64,000 nt of DNA from Glandiceps talaboti. Lineage: Eukaryota > Hemichordata > Enteropneusta > Spengelidae. Made by a program: the position numbers and the translations under genes. Of this stretch, positions 48,701 through 61,900 are shown in pieces. A model generated the notes under the pieces. It saw only the letters and a list, made by a program, of their open reading frames with translations. It was not told where the DNA came from and made no database searches. Numbering within the stretch: position 1 is the first letter of the stretch; every line of letters begins with the position of its first letter. Location: positions 16,894,550 through 16,958,549 of the forward strand of contig NC_135559.1 of assembly GCF_964340395.1 (NCBI RefSeq). Direction: 5' to 3'.

Positions 48701-49052
48701 GATAACATAGTGAAAGTGAATGCTGAATATTCACTATTGAGGGTGATGTGTTAGTAACCTCTCTCCTCCAGTGTAGTATAACACATGATAACATAGTGAA
48801 AGTGAATGCTGAATATTCACTATTGAGGGTGATGTGTTAGTAACCTCTCTCCTCCAGTGTAGTATAACACATGTTAACATAGTGAAAGTGAATGTTGAAT
48901 ATTCACTATTGAGGGTGATATGTTAGTAACATCTCTCCTCCAGTATAGTATAACATATGATAACATAGTGAAAGTGAATGCTGAATATTCACTATTGAGG
49001 GTGATGTGTTAGTAACCTCTCCCGTCTAGCATGGTATAACATATGATAACAT
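48701..49052. repeat. 86-bp minisatellite, four copies
   Basis: Units starting GATAACATAGTGAAAGTGAA at 48,701, 48,787, 48,873 and 48,959, with a partial unit at 49,045. Each contains GTGAATGCTGAATATTCAC, an imperfect inverted repeat. Confidence 0.95.
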
Positions 49053-50036
49053 AGGTCAGTTCAGTTCACAAATCAATGTCATAGAACATGTTCATTGGTG
49101 ATCAGTTCAATTATGTCGATGAATGTGATTAACACATTAACCACAAAGGAAGCCAAATCTGATGCAAAAATTAGTTTTGTTGTTCTTGGAGGTATCGTAG
49201 TAATTAGTCCCAGAACAAAATACCGCCAATGGCACTGTAGCACAACTGTAGTTAGCTGTTGGTATGGGCGTGGTCTTGTTGTTAGACATATTTGCATAGA
49301 TTTTTGGAAACTTTAATTTGCCTACCCTTTCCAGTTTTCATCTTTGCAATATAAACAATCATTAAACCATTGCTGTGGGCGTGGTCCTGTTGGTAGGCAT
49401 TATTTTTGCATACGTCTTTAAAATACTTAATATTCACTTACCTACCAATCCCTGTTGTTATCTTTGTAATATGCATCATCATTTCATTGTTGCTAAGGGC
49501 ATGGTCATGGTTGCTAGGAACAATTGTATCAAAATGTTTTCAACAATAACTGCAGAATGACATGTACACCTCCATAAACATCCTCCACCAAGTTTCAACC
49601 CCATTCAACATGCAGTTTCAAGACATAAGTTTTTGACCAAAGTTGAGAATTTTAGACCTAATTTGCATATCGCTGATGGGATCATCATATTGTTAATATA
49701 TATAGCTTCATCTACACTTCCCAGCCCAGCCCAATTTGCTTGATAGTTTTGGAATTATAGATTTTTGACCAAAAAAACACATTTTTAGACTAATTTGTAT
49801 ATCACTGATGGAATCATCATGTTATGAACAATTCTAAACATAAACTCCCCTACGAATGTTGCCACCAAATTTCATACCAATCTACCCTGTAGTTTTTAAG
49901 TTTAAGTTTCTGACCAAATATCATATTTTTTAACCAAATCACACACCGGTGATAAGATAATTTTGATTTGAACAATTTCAAAACTATAGACACCAAATAT
50001 CATGGTAATCAGTCCTGCAGTTTTTTACTTTAAGTT

Positions 50037-50073
<37 letters not shown>

Positions 50074-50462
50074 TCATAGACAGACAGACACTTTGCCATG
50101 CCTATAGCACTAATGAACCCTATCAATTCAGTTGTGCTAAAATTCATTGGTCAAATGTTTGTTTTGTATTATATTCATTCTGTATGTATCTTATAAAGTA
50201 GACAATCATTTACATATAACACTTGTCAGTATTCTTTAGGTTGACCAGGGTCAAACTCTGTCTGATTTGTTTTAGTACCTTGACTTGTAAGAGAACAAAT
50301 CTATCTGAATGAAATGATTGCTATTACCGGGGTAAATGTAATTTGTACAACAGAAAATAACTTGACACATTTTCAACAAAATTATTATTTGTATATGTTT
50401 AATATTATCATTAACCCTTTTCAAAATACATTTTGTTTAAAACATATTTTCAAGTAGAGTAT

Positions 50463-50582
50463 TATGTATGTATGTATGTATGTATGAATGTATGTATGTA
50501 TGTATGCATGTATGTCTGCCTGTATGTATGTATGTATGTATGTATGTATGTGTGTATGTATGTATGTATGTATGTATGTATG

Positions 50583-50614
<32 letters not shown>

Positions 50615-50662
50615 TGTATGTATGTATGTATGTACGTACGCATGTACATATTCATGCATGCA

Positions 50663-50695
<33 letters not shown>

Positions 50696-50996
50696 ATGTA
50701 TGTATGTGTGTGTGTGTGTGTGTGTTATGTATGTATGTATGTATGTATGTATGTATGTATGTGTGTATGTGTGTGTATGTGTGTGTTATGTATGTATGTA
50801 TGTATGTATGTACGTACGCATGTACATATTCATGCATGCATGTGTGTGTGTGTATGTGTGTATGTATGTATGTATGTATGTATGTATGTATGTATGTATG
50901 TGTGTGTGTGTGTGTTATGTATGTATGTATGTATGTATGTATGTGTGTGTGTATGTGTGTGTATGTGTGTGTGTATAATGCATGTATGTATGTATT
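50463..50996. repeat. (TATG)n / (TG)n microsatellite array
   Basis: Long TATG runs with TG and embedded CATGTACATATTCATGCATG segments. Reading frames through it (Tyr/Val/Cys/Met repeats) are artefacts. Confidence 0.97.
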
Positions 50997-53900
50997 CAGT
51001 CATGAAAATTTAAGTGGTCACTGTATTTCAACATTGCTGTGCTACAGATACCGTAGTCATGTTAGAATGTAGAGACTGAGGTATTTGTTTACATCATAAA
51101 ATGACTGACATGTGAAAAATGGTGTTTAAGGTCATAGGTCAAAGATAACTTGAAATGAGTTCTGTTTATTGACAGGGTTAGAAGAATATTTAATATTGTC
51201 AAGTTAATATGACAATTTGACAAGACATTGTGTGTTTATTGACCACCTCTGAAGTGTTCTATGTGGAGTCAAATGTACTGTATATATTATCTAGGTTAGT
51301 TGTTGTCATGTTATATCGATGGTTTTGTCTTTTGTCAACAATAGCATTGAGGTCACAGGTCAATACCACTTGAAATAAATGTTAATATTGGCAGACTGAA
51401 CCATAGAGTTCACAAGGTTATGATAAAACTAGATACAGCATACCTCTGCCTATAAATACTGCTTTGCATTGTATCATCTAGGATAATTAATAACCACAGT
51501 TTTGTCATTTCTCAACAGTAGCATTTAGATCACAGATCAATATCACCTTAAATCAATTTTACTGTGTGACAGGACAGTTTGCAGACTGATAATGAGGGTT
51601 ATGATAAAACTGCGGGGTACAGCAGATCTGACTAGTAAGCCCTCTAATCAAAGAAAACATTTTGTTGAAACAGATAAAAGTTATTTTTTTTCTAAATATT
51701 CACTTGATAGTAAGGTATAGGGAAAATCATATTTGGTGTGTGCCTAGAAATTGTTTTGTGTGAATGTTGTGTCAGATTGCCATAGAGGGCGCACTTGACT
51801 TAACAGCATTAACTTGATGTTTGCTTTTATTGAACACAAATTTGTGCTTCCATTGTACTTTTGTTTTGTGATCATATTAAACAACTTTAGAAACTATTTT
51901 TTCTTGATTAAGCATTTATTTATCCTAGATGTAAGTTTAAAATAGTTCTTATAATATTATCCATTCCCCTTTCAACTATCTAGTATACATTCTAACATAG
52001 AACAATTTTGATATATTTTCATCACAGTGTTCAGTACTGTGTGCATTCAAGTCATGAGTATTTAAGTGGTCACTGTATTGTAACATCACAGAGCTACAGG
52101 TAGTCATGTTGAAATGTAGTGACTGAGGCATTTGTTTACATCATAAAATGACTGACATGTGAAAAATAGCAGTTAGGTCAGAGGTCAAAGATAACATGAA
52201 ATGAGTTATAGTAACTGTTTATTGACTGAGTTAGAAGATCATTTTAGTTTTATATTGTCATGTTATTACAATTTGACATTGTGTGTTTACTGAACATCTC
52301 TGAAGTGTTGAAAGTGTAGTCAAATGTATGCATATTATTTAGGTAATAGGTGTTTTATCCAAGTTTTTGCCATGCGTCAACAGTGGCATGAAAGGTCACA
52401 GGTCAATACCAGGATAGTGTGCAGACTGGGTGTTTACAAGGTTATGATATAAATGCATACTGCAGACATTACTAGTTTGTCCTCTAATCTGAGAAAACAT
52501 TTTGTTGAAAATTATAAAAACTATTTTTTTTCTGTATATTCACCTGATAGTAAGGTACAGTGAAAAAAGTCATATTTGGTAAATCACCAGCAATTGTTGT
52601 GTCTGTGTTGTGTCAGATTGTCATAGAGGTGCACTTCACTCGACACAGTTAAACCTGATGTTGTTGTTTTTTTAACACAACTTTTGCATGCTTACAATAT
52701 AGTTTTATGAAATGTATTCATTATATTAGACAACTTTGGAAGACATGTTTTTTTCACAATTGATGAATTTATATACCCTAGATGTGAGTTTAAAATAGTT
52801 ATCACAATAGTTTACAAATACTTAACTCTGAATACAGTACAAATACTTGTTTAATGGTTTTGCTCAAGTTTGATGAAATAACACAAAACTATCTGCGTGT
52901 TACCTGTGCCACGTACACATAATTCTCGAAATTGAGAACTTCGTTTATAAATTCTGTACCTGTGCAATAAGTGCATGTTATTTTTGTTTCATGTTATGTA
53001 CTCCTTTTGCATGGGCCGGTGGCCTAGTAAAACAAACTCGATGGGTAGGCTGTATCACTCAGCCGTGTCTCACTCACAAGACGAGTGCAAATTTGGGGGG
53101 GGGGGGGGACTCCTGGAGTAATGACTCGAAACGTCGGGGACGATTACTCACACAGAGCCTGCAAGTGCTAATGTTTGCTGGGCCTGGGTGATCGACTCTG
53201 GGATTGCCTGTGGTCTGACTGGGAAAGCCATGACAGTTCCACAGCAACGTGATATAGAGCGCACAATATAGCCCTGTCATGTAGTCCCAAACCCGAATGG
53301 ATCTCTGTAGCATTTGTGTTTGTTTGTTTGTATGTCTGCATAACAGAAAATCGCTGGGAGGAATTTCCAGCACAAAAAAAAATAAAAAAATAAAAAAATA
53401 AAAACCGATTCCCTAAAATGACGACAACAACAACAACAAAAAACAACAACATATTGCTTTCTCAATATCGAGTGCAATGTATCGTGCAATTTCTGAAAAT
53501 CAAATGTCCTTTAAATGTAGGCCTTATTCATCAAATTTCAATTCTATGAATAATTTTTGAAAACCACCCTGGATAACTTTATTGCAAATTTGTCCATATT
53601 AGTTAACAGACATCAGAAGAATACAATAAAGTATAAAGAACACTTGTATACAGAAAAAAAAAGAAATGCAAGTTATTTCACAATTTGAAAGTCAACATAA
53701 CTTATCAGTTATACAGATAAACATGTAATAATAAGCCTTTGATGTCAGGTGTGTATGACTGACATGTGAAAAATAGCAGTTAGGTCAAAGGTCACAAAGA
53801 TAACTTGAAATGAGTTATAGTTCTGTTTATTGACTGAGTTAGAAGAACATTTTATATTGTCAAGTTGTGATAATTTGACAAGACATTGTGTGTTTATTGA

Positions 53901-56515
53901 ACACCTCTGAAGTGTTCTATGTGGAGTCAAATGTACTGCATATATTTCTAGGTTAGTTGTTGTCATGTTACATGGTTTTGTCTTGAGTCAACGATAGCAT
54001 TTAATTGATAGGTCGATATCACTTGAAATGAATGTTAATGTTTGCAGACTGAACCATAGAGTTCACAAGGTTATGATAAAACTAGATACAGCATACCTGG
54101 GCCTTAATAGTGCTTTGCTTTGTGTCATCTAGGATAATTAATAACCACAGTTTTGTCATGTCTCAACAGTAGCATTTACATCACAGATCAATATCACCTT
54201 AAATCAATTTTACATGTACTGTGTGCTAGGACAGTTTGCAGACTGATAACGAGGGTTATGATAAAACTGTGGGGTACAGGCCGTACAGCAGATCTGACTA
54301 GTAAGCCTCCTTTCAAAGAAAACATTTTGTTGAAACAGATAAAAGTTATTTTTTTTCTAAATATTCACTTGATAGTAAGGTATAGGGAAAATCGTATTTG
54401 GTGTGTCCCTAGAAATTGTTTTGTGTGAATGTTGTGTCAGATTGCCATAGAGGGCGCACTTGACTTAACAGCATTAACTTGATGTTTGCTTTTATTGAAC
54501 ACAAATTTGTGCTTCCATTGTACTTTTGTTTTGTGATTATATTAGACAACTTTAGAAACTATTTTATCTTGATTAAGTATTTATTTATCCTAGTGGTCAC
54601 TGTATTGTAACATCACAGAGCTACAGGTAGTCATGTTGAAATGTAGTGACTGAGGCATTTGTTTACATCATAAAATGACTGACATGTGAAAAATAGCAGT
54701 TAGGTCAGAGGTCAAAGATAACATGAAATGAGTTATAGTAACTGTTTATTGACAGGGATAGAAGAACATTTTAGTTTTATATTGTCAAGTTATTACAATT
54801 TGACATTGTGTGTTTACTGAACATCTCTGAAGTGTTGAAAGTGTAGTCAAATGTATGCATATTATCAAAGTAATAGGTGTTTTATCCAAGTTTTTGTCAT
54901 TTGTCAACAGTAGCATTTTAGGTTACAGGTCAATACCACTTGAAATAAATTTTACTGTGTGTCAGGACAGTTCACAGACTGAGAGTTCACAAGGTTATGA
55001 TATAACTGGATAGTACAGACCTGACTAAGTATGTCCTCTAATCAAAGAAAACATTTTTGTTAAAAATGATAAAAACTATTTTTTTTTCTGTATATTCACC
55101 TGATAGCAAGGTATAGAGAAAAAAAAACATATTTGGTACATCACCATAAATTGTTGTGTGTCTGTGTTGTGTCAGATTGCCATAGAGGGCGCACTTCACT
55201 TGACACAGTTCAACCTGATGTAGCTTTTTTTAACACAACTTTTGCATGCTAATTATGTAGTTTTGTGAAATGTATTCATTATATTAAAACAACTTTACAA
55301 GCCATGTTTTTCTCAATTTACGAATGTACCCTTGACGTGAGTTAAAAATAATTATCACAATTGTTTACCAACTCTGAATACAGTAAAAGTACTTGTTTTA
55401 TGGTTTTGCTCTAGTTTGATGAAATATTACAAAATTATTGTTTTCTCATTAAGTTCAAATAATTCTGTTTATCATTGTTTTCCTTGATGTCATTTTTAGC
55501 AACTAACAAAATTTTATTACAAGTATTTTGTAGACTGTTTCACATAGTGTCATGCAAACTGAACCCATGACAAAAATGTGGACTCTAAGTCTTCCTAATC
55601 TTCAGGGTCCTAAACATGTTTTTGTGAACACTGCTGTAAAAGTAGTTACTGGCAATGGTAAATTTGTCATGAAAATATAGATTAAGTATACGTATAGATA
55701 GATTATAGATTAAGTAGTTTAAACTTAAAAACCTGAAGAAAGTGTCAATTATTTGTCATAAAAAACATACATTGACAAGTAGTCTAATGTAAGTTCCTTG
55801 ATTTCTACATGAAACTAAACACCTAGAGAAAATGTTAATTACTTGACTTTTAAGAGTTGAATTGCATCATTTCTGTAGTTGTCTGCCATGTTGTTTCTTA
55901 ATAAGTAAATCAATTCCTTTCAGAGTGATTTAATTTTTGCTGACTATATCTTACATGTGTAGATGTTTTGCTTGGATTTTAGTTATAGTGATTACATTCA
56001 GATACATTTCTACATGGACAATTTATTTTCACATTTTATACCAGTAAAGAGACACCAATTGTAATGATAAATCATAACTTTATTAATAACTGCCGTACTA
56101 AAGTCATACTTACAACTTTAAATTTCTAATATTTTTTCAATGACAATGTAATTTTCATACTTATATACAAGGCAATAAATATTATTTAAAGTTATATACT
56201 TTGAGTTTTGTGTTTTAATGAAAACTGAAATATTTAGACCTTTAAAAAAACAGCCTTGCAAACGATTATTATTTTTATACTCTTGTTATAAAGTCTAGTA
56301 TTTTATCGAAACAACAAATTATTACTTTTCAGAATATCAAATCTGATTATTTTTCAGTTCTTTATTAAATTTAAATAAAAGTTAACATTTTGTTAACTTT
56401 TATTTAAATTATGATAAATAACTGAGAAATTATCAGATTTGATTTATATACCATACAAATTTATGTCATATTTCTGTACAGAAACCAACACCTCACCTCC
56501 AAGACTACATCTTGT

Positions 56516-57048
56516 GATAACATAGTGAAAGTGAATGCTGAATATTCACTATTGAGGGTGATGTGTTAGTAACCTCTCTCCTCCAGTGTAGTATAACACA
56601 TGATAACATAGTGAAAGTGAATGCTGAATATTCACTATTGAGGGTGATGTGTTAGTAACCTCTCTCCTCCAGTGTAGTATAACACATGATAACATAGAGA
56701 AAGTGAATGCTGAATATTCACTATTGAGGGTGATGTGTTAGTAACCTCTCTCCTCTAGTGTAGTATAACACATGTTAACATAGTGAAAGTGAATGCTGAA
56801 TATTCACTATTGAGGGTGATGTGTTAGTAACCTCGACTCTCTCCTCTAGTGTAGTATAACACATGATAACATAGTGAAAGTGAATGTTGAATATTTACTA
56901 TTGAGGGTGATGTGTTGGTATCCTCTCTCCTCTAGTGTAGTATAACAAATGATAACATAGTGAAAGTGAATGTTGAATATTTACTATTGAGGGTGATGTG
57001 TTGGTAACCTCTCTCCTCTAGTGTAGTATAACACATGATAACATAGGT
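56516..57048. repeat. 86-bp minisatellite, six copies
   Basis: Same unit as at 48,701 but about six copies (from 56,516 to about 57,037) and one unit with a 5-bp insertion. The copy-number difference accounts for part of the spacing variation between the duplicated blocks. Confidence 0.95.
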
Positions 57049-58037
57049 CAGGTCAATTCACTTATCAATCTCATAGAACATGTTTGTTGGTGATCAGTTC
57101 ACTTATGTCGGTGAATGTGATTAACACAAACCACAAAGGAAGCCAAATCTGATGCAAAAATTAGTTTTGTTGTTCTTGGAGGTATCACAGTAATTAGTCC
57201 CAGAACAAAATACCGCCAATGGCACTGTAGCACAACTGTAGTTAGCTGTTGGTATGGGCGTGGTCTTGTTGTTAGACATATTTGCATAGAGTTTTAGAAT
57301 CTTTAATTTGCCTACCCTTTCCAGTTTTCATCTTTGCAATATAAACAATCATTAAATCATTGTTGTGGGTGTGGTCCTGTTGGTAGGCATATTTGCATAC
57401 GTTTTTAAAATATTTATTCACTTACCTACCAATCCCTGTTGTTATCTTTGTAATATGCATCATTTCATTGTTGCTAAGGGCATGGTCATGGTTGCTATTA
57501 ACAATTGTATCAAAATGTTTCAAACATAACTGCAGAATGACATGTACACCTCCAGAAACATCCCCCGCCAAGTTTCAACCCCATTCAACATGCAGTTTCA
57601 AGACATAGGTTTTTGGCCAAAGTTGAGAATTTTAGACCTAATTTGCATATTGATGATTGGATCATCATAATGTGAATATATATAGCTTCATCTACACTTC
57701 CCCAGCCCAATCTGCTTAGTAGTTTGGAATTGTGGATAATTGACCAAAAACACACATTTTTAAATTTGCATATCACTGGTGGGATCATCATTGTTATGAA
57801 CAATTCTTAACATAAACTCCCCTACGAATGTTGCTACCAAATTTCAGACCAATCTACCCTGTAGTTTTTAAGTTTAAGTTTCTGACCAAATATCATATTT
57901 TTTAACCAAATCACACACCGGTGATAAGATAATTTTGATTTGAACAATTTCAAAACTAGACACCAAAGGTGCTACCGGTACACCCACCAAATATCATGAC
58001 AATCGTTCCTGCGTTTCCTGCAGTTTTTGACTTTAAG

Positions 58038-58079
<42 letters not shown>

Positions 58080-58490
58080 CATATAGACAGACAGACACTT
58101 TGCCATGCCTATAGCACTAATGAACCCTATCAATTCAGTTGTGCTAAAATTCATTGGTCAAATGTTTGTTTTGTATTATATTCATTCTGTATGTATCTTA
58201 TAAAGTAGACAATCATTTACATAACACTTGTCAGTATTCTTTAGGTTGACCAGGGTTTGCTTATAATTTGTCAAACTCCATCTGATTTGTTTATAATAAG
58301 TACCTTGACTTGTAAGAGAACAAATCTATCTGAATGAAATGATTGCTATTACCGGGTAAATGTAATTTGTACAACAGAAAATAACTTGACACATTTTCAA
58401 CAAAATTATTATTTGTATATGTTTAATATTATCATTAACCCTTTTCAAAATACATTTTTTTTTTTTTTACATATTTTCAAGTAGAGTATT

Positions 58491-58617
58491 ATGTATGTAT
58501 GTATGTATGTATGTCTGCCTGTATGTATGTATGTATGTATGTATGTATGTATGTGTATGTATGTATGTATGTATGTATGTATGTACGTACGTACGCATGT
58601 ACATATTCATGCATGCA

Positions 58618-58676
<59 letters not shown>

Positions 58677-58945
58677 TATGCATGTATGTATGTATGTATG
58701 TATGTATGTATGTATGTATGTGTGTGTGTGTATGTGTGTATGTGTGTATGTGTGTGTGTGTTATGTATGTATGTATGTATGTATGAATGTATGTATGTAT
58801 GTGTGTGTTTATGTGTGTGTATGTGTGTGTGTGTGTATAATGCATGTATGTATGTATGTATGTATGTATGTATGTATGTGTGTGTTTATGTGTGTGTATG
58901 TGTGTGTGTGTGTGTGTGTGTGTATAATGCATGTATGTATGTATT
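58491..58945. repeat. (TATG)n / (TG)n microsatellite array, second copy
   Basis: Counterpart of the array at 50,463 in the duplicated block, about 80 bp shorter. Confidence 0.97.
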
Positions 58946-61900
58946 CAGTCATGAAAATTTAAGTGGTCACTGTATTTTAACATTGCAGTGCTACAGATAC
59001 TGTAGTCATGTTAGAATGTAGAGACTGAGGTATTTGTTTACATCACAAAATGACTGACATGTGAAAAATGGTGTTTAAGGTCATAGGTCAAAGATAACTT
59101 GAAATGAGTTCTGTTTATTGACAGGGTTAGAAGGAATATTTTATATTGTCAAGTTAATATGACAATTTGACAAGACATTATGTGTTTATTGACCACCTCT
59201 GAAGTGTTCTATGTGGAGTCAAATGTAATGTATATATTATCTAGGTTAGTTGTTGTCATGTTGTAACCATGGTTTTGTCTATTGTCAACAATAGCAATTA
59301 AGTCACAGGTTAATACCAGTTGAAATAAATGTTACTGTTTGCACACTGAACCAGAGTTCACAAGGTTATGATAAAACTAGATACAGCATACGTACTGGGC
59401 CTTAATAGTGCTTTGCTTTGTATCATCTAGGATAATTAGTTACAATGGTTTTGTCTTATCTCAACAGTAGCATTTAGATCACAGATCAGTATCACCTTAA
59501 ATCAATTTTACTCTGTGCCAGGACAGTTTGCAGACTGATAACGGGGGTTATGATAAAACTGCGGGGTACACCAGATCTGACTAGTAAGCCCTATCTTCAA
59601 AGAAAACATTTTCTTGAAACAGATAAAAGTAGTTTTTTTCTGAATATTCGCTTGATAGTAAGGTATAGGAAAAAAAATCATAATTGGCGTGTCCCCAGAA
59701 TTTGTTGTGTGTGAATGTTGTGTCAGATTGCCATAGAGGGCGCACTTGATGTTTGCTTTTATTGAACACAAATTTGTGTGCTTCCATTGTATTTTTGTTT
59801 TTTGATTATATTAGACAACTTTAGAAACTATTTTTTCTTGATTAAGCATTTATTTATCCTAGATGTAAGTTTAAAATAGTTCTTACAATATTATCCATTC
59901 CCCTTTCAACTATCTAGTATATACATTCTAACATAGAACAATTTTGATATATTTTCATCACAGTGTTCAGTACTGTAAGCATTCAAGTCATGAGTATTTA
60001 AGTGGTCACTGTATTGTAACATCACAGAGCTACAGGTAGTCATGTTGAAATGTAGTGACTGAGGCATTTGTTTACATCATAAAATGACTGACATGTGACA
60101 AATAGCAGTTAGGTCAGAGTCAAAGATAACATGAAATGAGTTATAGAAACTGTTTATTGACAGGGTTAGAAGAACATTTTAGTTTTATATTGTCAAGTTA
60201 TTACAATTTGACATTGTGTGTTTACTGAACATCTCTGAAGTGTTGAAAGTGTAGACAAATGTATGCATATTATCTAGGTAATAGGTGTTTTATCCAAGTT
60301 TTTGTCATCCGTCAACAGTGGCATGAAAGGTCACAGGTCAGTACCACTTGAAATAAATGTTACTGTGTGCCAGGACAGTTTACAGACTGAGAGTTTACAA
60401 GGTTATCATATAACTGGATAGTACAGACCTGACTAGTGTGTCCACTAATTAAAGAAAACATTTTGTTGAAAATTATGAAAACTATTTTTTTTCTGTATAT
60501 TCACCTGATAGTAAGGTACAGTGAAAAAAAGTCATATTTGGTAAATCACCAGCAATTGTTGTGTGTCTGTGTTGTGTCAGATTGTCATAGAGGGCGCACT
60601 TCACTCGACACAGTTAAACCTGATGTTGTTGTTTTTTTAACACAACTTTTGCATGCTTACAAGTTTTATGAAATGTATTCATTATATTAGACAACTTTGG
60701 AAGACATGTTTTTTTCACAATTGATGAATTTATATACCCTAGATGTGAGTTTAAAATAGTTATCACAATAGTTTACAAATACTTAACTCTGAATACAGTA
60801 CAAATACTTGTTTAATGGTTTTGCTCAAGTTTGATGAAATAACACAAAACTATCTGCGTGTTACCTGTGCCACGTACACATAATTCTCGAAATTGAGAAC
60901 TTCATTTATAAATTCTCTACCTGTGCAATAAGTGCATGTTATTTTTGTTCCATGTTATGTACTCCTTTTGCATATGGGCCGGTGGCCTAGTAAAACAATA
61001 AAACCTTATTACATATTCGATGGGTAGGCTGTATCACTCAGCCGTGTCTCACTCACAAGACGAGTGCAAATTGGGGGGGGGGGACTCCTGGAGTAATGAC
61101 TCGAAAAGTCAGGGACGATTACTCACACAGAGCCTGCAGGTGCTAATTATGTTTGCTGGGCCTGGGTGATCGACTCTGGGATTGGCTGTGGTCTGACTGG
61201 GAAAGCCATGACAGTTCCACAGCAACGTGATATAGAGCGTGCAATATAGCCCTGTCATGTAGTCCCAAACCCGAATGGATCTCTGTAGCATTTGTGTGTG
61301 TTTGTTTGTATGTCTGCATAACGGAAAATCGCTGGGAGGAATTTCCAGCACAAAAAAAAAAATAAAAAATAAAAAAATAAAAACCGATTCCCTAAAATGA
61401 CGACGACAACAACAACAACAAAAAACAACAACATATTGCTTTCTCAATATCGAGTGCAAGGTATCGTGCAATTTCTGAAAACCAAATGTCCTTTACAGGC
61501 CTTATTCATCAAATTTCAATTCTATGAATAATTTTTAAAAACTACCCTTTATAACTTTATTGCAAATTTGTCCATATTAACAGACATCAGTAGAATACAA
61601 TAAATTATAAAGAAGAACATTTGTATGCAGAAACAGAAAAAAAGAGATGCACTATTTCACAATTTGAAAGTCAACATAACTTATCAGTTATACAGATAAA
61701 CATGTAATAATAAGCCTCTGATGTCAGGTGTGTATGACTGACATGTGAAAAATAGCAGTTAGGTCAAAGGTCACAAAGATAACTTGAAATGAGTTATAGT
61801 TCTGTTTATATACTGAGTTAGAAGAATATTTTATATTGTCAAGTTAATATGATAATTTGACAAGACGTGTGTCTATATTTAACACCTCTGAATCGTTCTA

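Noticed and set aside
50433-51072. Long ORFs rich in Cys, Met, Tyr and Val (also 58,489-59,021, both strands)
   Set aside because: They are translations of (TATG)n/(TG)n microsatellites, open in several frames at once.
48701-57048. 86-bp minisatellite as a second microexon array (CTCTCCTCCAG in each unit)
   Set aside because: The bases after AG (TGTAGTATAAC) give no good donor, no nearby coding exons were found, and no variable codon is present.
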